Numbered from the stretch's first letter, positions 49,140 to 60,589 are shown. The stretch is DNA of 64,000 bases from Metridium senile (GCA_949775045.1 OX459104.1:16852431-16916430), one strand, 5' to 3'. The notes: generated from the sequence alone by a model not told the origin. Made by a program: numbers and translations.

Positions 49140-50665
49140 ATCGTAATTTTTATTCATTTTAGTGCCTTTTGCATGAACTATAGTCCATCAAATCTTGTCA
49201 TTTTTGAGCATTTTGCATAGGCTATAGTCAATATCAAATCTTGTCATTTTTTGTCATTTTTGAGCATTTTGCATAAGCTATAGTCCATCAAATCTTGTCA
49301 TTTTTTGTCATTTTTGAGCATTTTGCATAAGCTATAGTCCATCAAATCTTGTCATTTTTTGTCATTTTTGAGCATTTTGCATAACTATATTCAATCAAAT
49401 CATGTCATTTTTTGTCATTTTTGCGCATTTTGCATAGGCTATAGTCCATCAAATCTTGTCATTTTCGAGCATTTTGCATAAGCTATAGTCAATTAAATCT
49501 TGTCATTTTTGAGCATTTTGTATAGGCTATAGTCCATCAAATCTTGTCATTTTTGAGCATTTTGCATAGGCTATAGTCAATATCAAATCTTGTCATTTTT
49601 TGTCATTTTTGAGCATTTTGCATAGGCTATAGTCCATCAAATCTTGTCATTTTTTGTCATTTTTGAGCATTTTGCATAACTATATTCAATCAAATCATGT
49701 CATTTTTTGTCATATTTGCGCATTTTGCATAGGCTATAGTCCATCAAATCTTGTCATTTTTTGTCATTTTTGAGCATTTTGCATAAGCTATTGTCAATCA
49801 AATCTTGTCATTTTTTGTCATATTTGCGCATTTTGCATAGGCTATAGTCCATCAAATCTTGTCATTTTTGAGCATTTTGCATAGGCTATAGTCCATCAAA
49901 TCTTGTCATTTTTGAGTATTTTGCATAGGCTATAGTCCATCAAATCTTGTCATTTTTGAGCATTTTGCATAGGCTATAGTCCATCAAATCTTGTCATTTT
50001 TTGTCATTTTTGTGCATTTTGCATTGGCTATATAAAGTCCATCAAAAATTGTCATTTTTGCGCATTTTGCATGGGCTATAGTCCTTCAAAAATTGTCATT
50101 TTTGGTCTTTTTGCGCGTTTTGCATTGGCTATAGTCCATCAAAAATTGTTATTTTTGGTCATTTTTGCGCATTTGGTATGGGCTATAGTCCATCAAAAAT
50201 TGTCATTTTGGTCATTTTTGCGCATTTTACATGGGCAATAGTCCATCAAAAATCGTTATTTTTGGTCATTTTTGAGCATTTTTCATGAGCTATAGTCAAT
50301 CAAAACTCGTCATTTTTGGTCATATTTGCGCATTTTGCATGCATTGTATATAACCCATCAAAAATCGTCATTCTTGGTCATTTTGCATGAGTATAGTCCA
50401 TCAAAAATTGTCATTTGTGGTCGTTTTTTGCAGGTTTTGCATGGGAACTAACTCGTCAAAAATCGTCATTTTTGCGCGTTTTACATTGGCTCTAACCCAT
50501 CAAAAGTCGTCATTTTCAGTGATTTTTGAGTATTTTGCATAATTAGCTACATGCAGTTCATCAAAAATCATCATTGTAGCTCATTTTTGCGGGTTTTAGA
50601 TTGGCTTTAACCCATCAAAAATCGTTAATTTTGGTCATTTTTGCATGCATGGGCTATGGTTCATC
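49140..50665 (+). repeat. 44-57 bp satellite array (block 1)
   Basis: Units read CATCAAATCTTGTCATTTTT, GAGCATTTTGCATAGGCTATAGTC; some carry an extra TTTGTCATTTTTG. Order decays toward 50665. It directly precedes the second PLAT terminal exon. Confidence 0.92.
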
Positions 50666-50863
50666 AAAAACTTATTCTTTCATATTAATTCATCCATTCA
50701 TTCTGTCCCTTACTGTGAGTGCTTGGCAATTTAAATTATTAGACGTTAAATGAACATATATACATGCATGTAGATTGACTGATCAGACTATTGTGCTTGC
50801 TGATGTTAGATTTAATAACAGTCGATACGTGGGGTTAAGGTTCAATCTCTTTATTTGTTTAAG

Positions 50864-50968
50864 ATAAAAGTTATCGACGACAAAAGAAGTAAGATCTATC
50901 TGTTTCACTGTTCATGCTGGCTTACAGAACCAGAAAGCAGAAAGACACTGACACCATCTGAATTATAA
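50864..50968 (+). CDS. Second copy of the PLAT terminal exon (possible alternative last exon)
   Basis: A TTGTTTAAG acceptor precedes an open, phase-0 exon of 34 codons plus TAA: IKVIDDKRSKIYLFHCSCWL...TLTPSEL. It aligns without gaps to astacin exon 8 (IKVVDDKRRKTYLFHCSCWL...TLTPSEV). Length and phase would allow splicing from astacin exon 7 (46357), 4.5 kb upstream. It could equally be an unused duplicate. Its stop lies 135 bp from the end of the convergent small secreted gene. Confidence 0.6.
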   Translation: MKVIDDKRSKIYLFHCSCWLTEPESRKTLTPSEL

Positions 50969-51103
50969 TAAAGATATCTAATCACAATTACATCAATGAA
51001 TCTATAATTTTACACAGTCTTTCCTTTTTGTTTATATTCTATGTTTTTATCTTTTAATTTATCTTTTAAGGATAGATCATTTGTTGGTGTTTTGCACGGC
51101 TCC

Positions 51104-53864
51104 TCAGTTTGCCCTGGTTTTCTCGTATTCTTTAACTGCGAGCTCCTTGACCAGTTGATCTGGAATATTCATTGTCTTCATGCGGTCAATATCATTGAGG
51201 TGTTTCTGTTGAAGAAATAAAAATTGTACAGTGGGAGAGGTGAAGCGAATAAAAATAACAATAATAGCGAAACAAACAGAAAGAAAGACAAACAAACAAA
51301 ACAAATAAACAAGCAAACAAAAAACAGACAAACAAAAATAAACACAAAACAGACAAACAAAAATAAACACAAAACAGACAAACAAAAACAAACAAAAAAC
51401 AGACAAACAAAAATAAACACAAAACAGACAAACAAAAATAAACACAAAACAGACAAACAAAAATAAACACAAAACAGACAAACAAAAACAAACAAAAAAC
51501 AGACAAACAAAAATAAACACAAAACAGACAAACAAAAATAAACACAAAACAGACAAACAAAAATAAACACAAAACAGACAAACAAAAATAAACACAAAAC
51601 AGACAAACAAAAATAAACACAAAACAGACAAACAAAAACAAACAAAAAACAGACAAACAAAAATAAACACAAAACAGACAAACAAAAATAAACACAAAAC
51701 AGACAAACAAAAACAAACAAAAAACAGACAAACAAAAATAAACACAAAACAGACAAACAAAAATAAACACAAAACAGACAAACAAAAATAAACACAAAAC
51801 AGACAAACAAAAATAAACACAAAACAGACAAACAAAAACAAACAAAAAACAGACAAACAAAAATAAACACAAAACAGACAAACAAAAATAAACACAAAAC
51901 AGACAAACAAAAATAAACACAAAACAGACAAACAAAAATAAACACAAAACAGACAAACAAAAACAAACACAAAACAGACAAACAAAAATAAACACAAAAC
52001 AGACAAACAAAAACAAACAAAAAACAGACAAACAAAAATAAACACAAAACAGACAAACAAAAATAAACACAAAACAGACAAACAAAAATAAACACAAAAC
52101 AGACAAACAAAAACAAACAAAAAACAGACAAACAAAAATAAACACAAAACAGACAAACAAAAATAAACACAAAACAGACAAACAAAAATAAACACAAAAC
52201 AGACAAACAAAAACAAACACAAAACAGACAAACAAAAATAAACACAAAACAGACAACCAAAAACAAACAAAAAACAGACAAACAAAAATAAACGCAAAAC
52301 AGACAAACAAAAACAAACACAAAACAGACAACCAAAAATAAACACAAAACAGACAAACAAAAACAAACACAAAACAGACAAACAAAAATAAACACAAAAC
52401 AGACAACCAAAAATAAACACAAAACAGACAAACAAAAATAAACAAAAAACAGACAAACAAAAATAAACACAAAACAGACAAACAAAAACAAACACAAAAC
52501 AGACAAACAAAAATAAACACAAAACAGACAAACAAAAATAAACACAAAACAGACAACCAAAAACAAACAAAAAACAGACAAACAAAAACAAACACAAAAC
52601 AGACAAACAAAAATAAACACAAAACAGACAAACAAAAATAAACACAAAACAGACAAACAAAAATAAACACAAAACAGACAAACAAAAATAAACACAAAAC
52701 AGACAAACAAAAACAAACAAAAAACAGACAAACAAAAATAAACACAAAACAGACAAACAAAAATAAACACAAAACAGACAAACAAAAATAAACACAAAAC
52801 AGACAAACAAAAATAAACACAAAACAGACAAACAAAAATAAACACAAAACAGACAAACAAAAATAAACACAAAACAGACAAACAAAAACAAACAAAAAAC
52901 AGACAAACAAAAATAAACACAAAACAGACAAACAAAAATAAACACAAAACAGACAAACAAAAACAAACACAAAACAGACAAACAAAAACAAACACAAAAC
53001 AGACAACCAAAAATAAACACAAAACAGACAAACAAAAACAAACACAAAACAGACAAACAAAAATAAACACAAAACAGACAACCAAAAATAAACACAAAAC
53101 AGACAAACAAAAATAAACAAAAAACAGACAAACAAAAATAAACACAAAACAGACAAACAAAAACAAACACAAAACAGACAAACAAAAATAAACACAAAAC
53201 AGACAAACAAAAATAAACACAAAACAGACAACCAAAAACAAACAAAAAACAGACAAACAAAAACAAACACAAAACAGACAAACAAAAATAAACACAAAAC
53301 AGACAACCAAAAACAAACAAAAAACAGACAAACAAAAATAAACACAAAACAGACAAACAAAAATAAACACAAAACAGACAAACTCAACTCACATATAGAC
53401 TAGAACCTGCACCACAGAGAGGCCAGCGCTCTCATCGCTAGGGCACCAATGCCAATCCAAAGCTGAGGTGTGCAGTGAATTTTAAAGCTATGCTTAGTGT
53501 TCGTAGTGTTTGGTGAGAGATATTGTGATACTGTGTTGTCAAAATAGTTTCGCTTCTAGTGTTACTTGGACAATAAAAGTTCCCTGCTGCTCTATCAGGC
53601 ATAAAAAAGAATAAAAACAAAACACAAATGCCTAAAAGTAACCGAAATTGTTTTTGTCTCGAAGCGCCATTTTGGAACTATTCATTTTGACAAACAATTC
53701 TTTACGCGCTTCGAAGCGAGATCACCTAGAAATGTTTTTATAAATACCTTGTAGTGTTCTTTCGAGGCTCTTTTACCATTTCCATTGGGAAAACTATTAA
53801 AGGCAGCCTGACTGGTGACGATCAATACAGCAAGAACAACAACAACAAACAAGTACTTCGCCAT
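51104..53864 (-). CDS. Small secreted protein, copy 1, 72 aa (two exons)
   Basis: Exon 1 is 53864-53748 (39 codons, phase 0, donor GTATTT) and exon 2 is 51205-51104 (33 codons plus TGA; acceptor CTTCAACAG). A strong signal peptide (MAKYLFVVVVLAVLIVTSQA) is followed by AFNSFPNGNGKRASKEHYK and, from exon 2, KHLNDIDRMKTMNIPDQLVK with a charged tail. There are no cysteines. GKR after PNGN is a possible prohormone-convertase/amidation site, which would free a short amidated peptide; this is only an inference. I do not recognise the family. The second copy at 55826-56736 supports it as a real gene. The 2.5-kb intron is nearly all minisatellite plus an R1 repeat. It is convergent with a duplicated PLAT exon. 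Confidence 0.75.
51325..53382 (-). repeat. 25-bp minisatellite, about 82 copies
   Basis: The unit is AAAACAGACAAACAAAAATA plus AACAC, with C/T, A/C and AACC variants. Variant AGACAACC positions 52326, 52401 and 52551 recur exactly 675 bp later (53001, 53076, 53226), showing an internal 27-unit duplication. All three minus frames are open (CLFVCF-type), an artefact. It fills the intron of small secreted gene copy 1. Confidence 0.97.
53577..53731 (+). repeat. R1 repeat, copy 2
   Basis: Matches 12945-13099 (CTGCTGCTCTATCAG, GCGCCATTTTGGAAC, GACAAACAATTC, GATCACCTAG). Just inside the intron of small secreted gene copy 1. Confidence 0.75.
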
Positions 53865-53914
53865 GATAATTCTATCTTCTTCAAAGACTGTGAAGTCCTA
53901 AGATTCTGCATCGA

Positions 53915-53923
53915 GCTATATAC
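53915..53923 (-). promoter_or_regulatory. TATA box of small secreted gene, copy 1
   Basis: GTATATAGC lies about 53 bp upstream of the ATG. The surrounding 120 bp (GGACTTCACAGTCTTTG, AGTTAATTAACTT) is almost identical at copy 2, so promoter and gene were duplicated together. Confidence 0.55.
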
Positions 53924-54229
53924 TATTCCTTTTACCACCCGTTAAGTTAATTAACTTGAAAACGGTAACTAATCCACGTTAACGTGGTGCAAAATAGCAG
54001 CGATCAACACTATATTAAATTAAACTGGTAACTTTATACGATGTCTGGAAATCATATTTCAATTACGGGTGTAAACTGCGTCGGTGTTTAATAGTTATTA
54101 ATTGAAAAAAGTGTAACTTATACAACGTATACACCCTATGCAAAAAGGCAATTCCATACTAAATTAGTAGTAGAAGACACCATTGCTTGTATTACAAAGA
54201 GCACATCTTGACCATTTGTTAGCATCACA

Positions 54230-55215
54230 AATCGTCATTTTTGATCATTTTTGAGTATTTTGCTTGGGCTACTAGTCCATCAGAAATCGTCAATTTTGGC
54301 ATTTTTTGCGTATTTTGCATGGGCTATAACCCATCAAAAATTGTCATTCTTGCGCATTTTGCATGGTCTATAGTCCATCAAAAATTGTCATTCTTGGTCA
54401 TTTTTGCGCGTTTTGCATGGCCTATAACACATCAAAAATTTTCGTCCTTTTTGCGCATCTTGAATGGGCTTTAGTCCATCCAAAATCGTCATTTTTGGTA
54501 TTTTTGAGCATTTTGCATGGGTTATAGTCGACCCATCAAAAAACGTCATTTTTGATCGTTTTTGAGCATTTTGCATGGGCTATAATCCATCAAAATTCGT
54601 CATTATTAAGCATTTTGCATGGGCAAACACATCAACAACCGTCATTTTTGCTCATCTTTGAGCATTTTACATGAAATATCGTGTATATAAATAAAATTTC
54701 CTTCCTTATTTCCTTCCATCAAAAATCGTTAATTTTGGCATTTTTGCGTAATTGGCATGGGCTATAACTCATCAAAAATTATTATTTTTGGTCATTTTTG
54801 CGCGTTTTGCATGGGATCGGAACTAATAACTCGTCAAAAACATCATTTTTGGTTCTTGCGCATTTTGCGTAGGTTATATATATAACTCATCAAAAATCTT
54901 TTTTTTTTTCATTTTTGCGCGTTTTACATGTGCTTTAACCAATAACAAATTGTCATTTTTGATCATTTTTGTGCGTTTTGCATGGTCTTTAACACATCAA
55001 AATTCGTCATTTTTATTCGATCATTTTTGCGCGTTTTGGATGCGCTATAACCGATCAAAAATCTTTATTTTTGCTTATTTTGTTTGCGCGCGTTCTGCAT
55101 CGTTTTTAACAATCGCCATTTCTATGCATCTTTAGCATTTTGCATGGGCTAAAGTCCATCAAAAATCGTCATTTTTGATAGGTTTTTCGCGTTTTGCATG
55201 GGCTATAGTCCATCA
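54230..55215 (+). repeat. Satellite array (block 2), diverged
   Basis: CATCAAAAATCGTCATTTTT, GCGCATTTTGCATGGGCTAT units, the same family as 49140-50665, again directly upstream of a PLAT terminal exon copy. Confidence 0.88.
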
Positions 55216-55312
55216 AAAACTTATCCTTTCATTAATCCATTCATTGATTCTGTCCCTTTCTGTGAGAGCTAACGCTTGTCAATTTATGTTAGTAGACGTT
55301 CAATAGCCTGCA

Positions 55313-55475
55313 AAACAGGCGTTCTTTCGGGTTTTGCGAGAAAATCGGGTTTTGGGCTTCCTGTGTTGAACGGGCGAGCAAAAATGAAGCGAAGGGGTTG
55401 GCTAAGCTCCATATTTCGCGCGGTCAAAAAAGTAACACAGGAAGCCCAAGATCTGCAGGCTAGAAATGGACAATT
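55313..55475. mobile_element. Foldback insertion (AGCCTGCA ends) in duplicated block
   Basis: AGCCTGCAAAACAGG and ATCTGCAGGCT are the ends; TTGGGCTTCCTGTG pairs with CACAGGAAGCCCAA inside. The parallel block at 50680-50860 lacks it, so it inserted after the duplication. Its ends resemble those of the 59-bp palindrome at 34757. Confidence 0.7.
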
Positions 55476-55562
55476 AAGTAGACACATTTTTTGGTTTGCT
55501 GGTGTTAGATTTAATAACAGTCGATACGTGGGGTTAAGGTTCAATCTCTTTATTTGTTTCAG

Positions 55563-55667
55563 ATAAAAGTTATCGACGACAAAAGAAGTAAGATCTATCT
55601 GTTTCACTGTTCATGCTGGCATACAGAACCAGAAAACACAAAGAAACTAACACCATCTGAATTATAA
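55563..55667 (+). CDS. Third copy of the PLAT terminal exon
   Basis: The acceptor TTTGTTTCAG is followed by IKVIDDKRSKIYLFHCSCWH...KLTPSEL and TAA: 34 codons, phase 0. It is closer to copy 2 than to astacin exon 8. The flanking 60 bp upstream (GTTAGATTTAATAACAGTCG...) are identical to copy 2, so these two share a later duplication. Use as an alternative last exon is possible but unproven. Confidence 0.6.
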   Translation: MKVIDDKRSKIYLFHCSCWHTEPENTKKLTPSEL

Positions 55668-55825
55668 TAAAGATATCTACTCACAATTACATCAATGAAT
55701 CTATAATCTTTACACCATCTATCCTTTTTGTTTCTATTCTATTTTTTTATCTTTTAATGTATCTTTTAATGATAGATCATTTGTTGGTGTTTTGCACGGC
55801 CCCTTTTGCCCTGGTTTTCTCAGTC

Positions 55826-56065
55826 TTATTCTTTCCATATTCGCTCCTGGAGCAATTGATCTGGAATATTCATTGCCTGTGTCTTCTTCGTGCGGTCAAT
55901 ATCATTGAGGTGTTTCTGTTGAAGAAAGAGATTGTAAAGAGGGAGAGATTAAGAAAACAGAACGATAACGGCGAAACAAGCAGAAAGAAAGACAAACAAA
56001 CAAGCGAATAATAGCAGACGCTATTAGTATTTTTGTTTTGAAAGTGTATCATTGTGACAAATAAA

Positions 56066-56115
<50 letters not shown>

Positions 56116-56736
56116 TTATTGAATTTGTATAGCGTTATATAATAATAATTCTATAACGCTTCACAGTATACATAATAATAATAATTGATAGAAATATTAC
56201 AATATATAAAAAACGATATAAATATAGATAATGTATATGATATATAAAATTATAATATATTGTCTTGTCACAGTAAAAAATATAAAAAGACATTTTCATG
56301 AAAACAAAAAATGTTAAAAATAAATAAAAAATAGAAAACACGCCTGCGTGCTGTGTGCAGTTATAATGCACGCGGGGTTGTCAGAACACGAGAGAAGTGT
56401 TAATAGTTGCACAACGCGATGCGGAGTGCTTCTCAACACTTCTCAAGTGTTCTGACAATCCCGTGCTTCAAGTGCTTATTATAGCTGTATACAGCACAGA
56501 AAGCAAGTTTTCTATTTCTTTTATAACATACAAATGCAAACGCGCGTTCTGTGTGCTCTCATAAAGCACGCGCCTGTACCAATCAAAATACGTGATTTCA
56601 AATGGTTATTTCATAATACCTTGTAGTATTCTTTCGAGGCTCTTTTACCATTCCCATTGGGAAGACTATTAAAGGCAGCCTGACTGGTGACGATCAATAC
56701 AGCAAGAACAACAAGAACAAACAAGTACTTCGCCAT
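55826..56736 (-). CDS. Small secreted protein, copy 2, 68 aa (possibly degraded C-terminus)
   Basis: Exon 1 is 56736-56620 (39 codons) and exon 2 is 55915-55826 (29 codons plus TAA), with donor and acceptor in the same places as copy 1. The signal peptide differs by one residue (V8L); AFNSLPNGNGKRASKEYYK keeps the PNGNGKR site. Exon 2 reads KHLNDIDR, then an inserted TKKTQ-type stretch, MNIPDQL, and stops early at KE because of small indels relative to copy 1 (GAGAAAACCAGGGCAAA follows out of frame). The N-terminal half is thus better kept than the C-terminal half, which would fit a function residing in the N-terminal peptide. The 704-bp intron lacks the minisatellite. Confidence 0.65.
56350..56496. 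repeat. 147-bp palindrome in the intron of small secreted gene copy 2
   Basis: GCTGTGTGCAGTTATAATGC, CACG and GTTGTCAGAACAC pair with GTGTTCTGACAA, CGTG and TATTATAGCTGTATACAGC; the loop holds ACAACGCGATGCGGAG. An AAT/AATA microsatellite (56060-56120) lies beside it. Confidence 0.75.
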
Positions 56737-56786
56737 GATAATTCTATCTTCTTCAAAGACTGTGAAGTCCTAAGATTCTGCATCGA

Positions 56787-56795
56787 GCTATATAC
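56787..56795 (-). promoter_or_regulatory. TATA box of small secreted gene, copy 2
   Basis: GTATATAGC at the same distance from the ATG as in copy 1, within an almost identical upstream block. Confidence 0.55.
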
Positions 56796-57534
56796 TATTC
56801 CTTTTACCACCCGTTAAGTTAATTAACTTAGAAATGGTAACTTATCCACGTTAACGTGGTGCAAAAGAGCAGCAGTCATTTCTATTAGAATTAAACTCGT
56901 AACTTTAGACGACGTATGGAAAACATATTTATAACTAGTGTTAAGCAAAGCTTATGTAAGTGCTGCCAATATTTCTAAATTTTGTTTGCAATATAGTACT
57001 ACAATTGAACCATGAAATGGAAAATTGATAAGTATTAGTTGCAATGCTTCATAATGAAAATTGTTATATAAATGTTTGTATTTTATTCCTAGCTTTATTT
57101 AATTAAAGATAAATAAAATAGATGTCAAAGAAAACTAGAACTAGATTTTTTGATAAGATTTTAGTAATAATAAAGAATGTATTTAATAACAAGAACTTGA
57201 TACAACTTTAGCTAAATTTATAGCTACGGTATCCTTATATGTGAATCTAACTGTAACAAACAATATACACCATATACACCTACTTGCAATAATATTGTCA
57301 TACGAAAATAGAACATTGGCATAAAGAAAATAGAACATTTGTGGTTTATTGTGAAATAAATAAATTAAAAAACAAAAGAAGATCACTCAAGCTGAACTCT
57401 GTCTTGTTTTTTAATTAATTCCTTTCGCACTAAATCACAAAATTTCTATTTTCTTTATTACAAATGTTGTATTTTTGTATGACAACCTTATTGCAAGTAG
57501 GTGTAACTCTCAAATATTTATATCTTATTTGTGA

Positions 57535-58290
57535 TTTTTCCCGTAATACGGGCGGATATTTTACGAGTTGTGAATGTATTTTTCCGAGTCCCTCCGGGGA
57601 CGAGGAAAAATGCGAATAACGAGTAAAATGTCCGCCCGTATTACGGGGAAAATCACAAATAAGTTATTTATTATATACGACTCCATGATAAAAATGTTTT
57701 TTTCTGATTGAGTGCTAAGCAGTTCAACATTATTTTTGAGCGCGTGCGCGCACAATCAACGGTCGGGTTTTTCGTTGTTTTGACTTTTCGCGCGCGCTTA
57801 GTAGTCAGTTTTGAGAAAAGGTACACAAAAAACAGTTTTTATCATGTAAATGTCCTAAAGAACTTACTGAATGAAGTTGTTCTAAACAAATTTGAGCCAT
57901 TTGTTTTAGGACACAAGTCACTTGATTGATTGAGCTCGAAAATTTCTCGAGAATATGTGATTTGATCAAATCAAAATAGACAGTTTTGCATTATGATAAC
58001 TTTTTGTCTATGTTATAAAAGAAATGGTTCATAAGTAGTTTTGCATCCATCGTGTTATGGATGCACTTGGGAGGTTGCCTAAGACTCAAGAAGTTCAAAA
58101 TCAAAATCAAAATTTATATCAAAATTTGGTAAGAAATTGTTTGGAAACATTTTGTGTGAAAACTGGCCTGCAGCCCGTATTTTGTCGAGTTCAAAACCGG
58201 TTTAACCGGGACAGAACTCGATAAATACGGCTTCATATTTTTCGAGTTCTCTTCTCCTTATAAGGTAAAATTACGTAATAGTCGTATAAT
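57535..58290. mobile_element. Hairpin-bearing TIR element H1, long copy
   Basis: A terminal hairpin (CCCGTAATACGGGCGGATAT / CCGCCCGTATTACGGG; loop CCGAGTCCCTCCGGGGACGAGG) is followed by AATAAGTTATTTATTATATACGACT. The far end is AGTCGTATAATAAAA. The interior includes GCCTGCAGCCCGTATTTTGT and GAACTCGATAAATACGGC. No transposase. From 56900 to 57534 nothing is recognised; 58291-59300 has only a small GCTGCC...GGCAGC hairpin at 58840-58876. Confidence 0.75.
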
Positions 58291-59300
58291 AAAAATATAT
58301 AATAATATAAATCTCAAATATAAATATATAAGAATACAAATCAATAGTAGCATTTTATGTATATAAATAGAATCAAACAAAGTACAAACAAATAGAATCA
58401 AAGAGTTGTTTGTAGGTTGGTTTTCGATTGATGATAACTGTAAGTTACTTCAACCTTTCAATTTTATTAGATTTTTGTCGAGCTTTCGTTTTTTGACAAA
58501 AATCGATCACTCAAAGAGCTACCAGGTTGTGTGCGAAAAATCCTTGCATTACAAGTACATGTGATGCTTAAACAGGTTAAAACAGGTTTGAACCAGTTTA
58601 TCAGCCAATTCTACTGAGTGAAGAGCTAACAGAATGATCTGATTGCCTTTTAAAATAGTTTAATGAAGAGTTTAACCGAAGAACTGATCTTTATTTTACA
58701 GTTTTACATGATTTCACAATAACAAATAACGATAAATAAGTTTCGGACACTTTTAGCATAAAACTTGTTTAAACCGGTTTGTTTGGTTGTTGAATCCACA
58801 GGGATCCCCTTCGAGATTGAGTTCCAAATTAGGTAAGCTGCCGGCGCTCGCTCGCTAATGCTCGCTCGCTTGGCAGCAATTATTTCAGGTGTGAGAGTCT
58901 AGAAATCCGACTTTTTCTAGTTTATTTTCTTCATAAGTATCGTGTAACATGATGCTTTTACTCGAATAAGCACAGCTCCGAATAAGAGACGTATTTTAAC
59001 GCTATAATGCTACTCTAGAACATCATTCATTGGAAATAAATTGTTATTATATTTCACCGCTCGCCCATTAAGTTATCTCCCAAAAATTCGTAGTTCTGAT
59101 CAAGAAGGGGACAGTGAGATCGAGAAGCATTTAATAAGTACAACAGGACGAATCGCTTTATTAGGATAATGTTTGTATTATTATCGTATAAGAAAAAGAA
59201 AAGACGAAGTAATAATCATAATAAATGTATTAATTGCGAATTACACAAAATCTCAATGCTCTAACAATAACAAGTATAAAATATATAGAGAATACTTCAT

Positions 59301-59430
59301 GGAAAGTGCGCGCGTACGGTTTTTATTCACGAGTTGTGCAGTATCAAAAAAACGAACGAGCGAGTCTTCGAGCGAGTGAGTTTTTTGATACGAAACTACG
59401 AGTGAATAAAAACTGTACAAAGCACTTTCC
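59301..59430. repeat. 130-bp hairpin with GAGCGAG loop
   Basis: GGAAAGTGC, GTACGGTTTTTATTCAC and GTATCAAAAAAAC pair with GTTTTTTGATAC, GTGAATAAAAACTGTAC and GCACTTTCC; the loop is GAACGAGCGAGTCTTCGAGCG. It is followed by TGTTTATTATATAC, as at the H1 elements. Confidence 0.85.
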
Positions 59431-59749
59431 ATGCTGTATTCTGTTTATTATATACATACTGAGAAATTTGATAATATTCCATAATGTTTTATTTGATTCT
59501 CAAACTGCAAAATATACGTAAATGCGATGAAGAATATTTTATTACAATTGGTACAAAGATCATTGAAAACAAGTATAATGATCATTAAGCTTAAATATGT
59601 ACTGTAAAACTGCAAAATCATATCAGGAGAAGTATTCAGAGTGTTAACTGAAATATTGAAATACCCGCCGCTTATACTTGCTCCTTCAAATAACTTCAAC
59701 GTCGTTGGCTGCGGTATAGATGATGAACAAGATGCATTATGGTCGACTG

Positions 59750-60227
59750 TGGTTTGTTGTTGAACTGTCTTTGACTCGGTGCAGCTCAGAATTTCAGACA
59801 TTTTACGTTGCTGTTCTATGTTAACGGAACTATAGTTCACTATACGAAATGATTTTTGTGACCACTTAACTGCATGATGTGTGTTGGAGGAATGTCATTG
59901 TCATTGAGTTTCTGAATCATTCCTTTACGAGCGCTGTGATTTGTTAGCCGCTCATTTGAGAGATTGCCCTTTGTCGCCATCGTTTTCATAAGCGTATTTA
60001 GTTTGTTTACATCTTTTCGTCTAACCGAACGAAGGAATTCAGCTAGATATCTATCTAGCTCTTGTGGCTCTATTTCGTTAACTTCTCTTTCCTCATTTTG
60101 TGATGTTAGGTAGCATTTTAAAAGCCTTACATCTCGCTCAGTTTTTCCCTTAGTATTCTTGTTTTGTAGACTTTCTACATAATCCTCTACAGTGTCATTT
60201 GGGAGTAACAAATCTATTTTCTTCCAT
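59750..60227 (-). pseudogene. Broken, internally deleted Crypton-like tyrosine recombinase
   Basis: The minus strand starts at ATG 60227 (MEENRF). After a frameshift it continues from about 60211 as LLPNDTVEDYVESLQNKNT ... ELDRYLAEFLRSVRRKD, the Crypton/DUF3504 N-terminal domain. It then jumps directly to the C-terminal catalytic part (LTNHSARKGMIQKLNDNDIP, THIMQLSGHKN), carrying the R and H catalytic residues. The tyrosine-bearing segment (VNYSSVNIEQQRKMSEIL) follows in another frame after a one-base-type frameshift near 59845. The middle of the catalytic domain is missing, so the protein is dead. It may have been a mobile integrase-like element. Confidence 0.75.
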
Positions 60228-60589
60228 TCTTATGCTTTCGACTACTTCTTACAGTAAAAAAACGACCTATTTTAGTAAAATAACAACAACAACAACACTG
60301 ACAAGACTATTTCGCTCAATGACAAAGCTACCAAGTCCACCCGCGCAGGGATGGAAACCATTCAAGTGCAGTGAAAAAACATCGTTCGTCCAATCAGATC
60401 CGCGAACGCCTTTTTTTCACGATGAAAAAACGTCGTTCGTCTCTCTGATTGGCTGAGACCAGTGAATGAACGAAAATTTACTGAATATATTTTCAGTGAG
60501 TATTTCTCAGTATGTATATAATAAAATAAAATATAATATAAGAAAATTCAAATACAATTATGTATATATAAACTATTTAACAAATATAA

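Noticed and set aside
49140..50665. CRISPR-like regular array
   Set aside because: The units are adjacent with no unique spacers, and the genome is eukaryotic; it is a satellite.
51104..53387. Three 730-750 codon Cys/Phe/Leu/Val-rich ORFs
   Set aside because: 25-bp minisatellite artefact in an intron; only the last 33 codons of one frame are a real exon.
60199..60456. 85-codon plus-strand ORF
   Set aside because: Overlaps the Crypton-like relic on the other strand and shows no domain.
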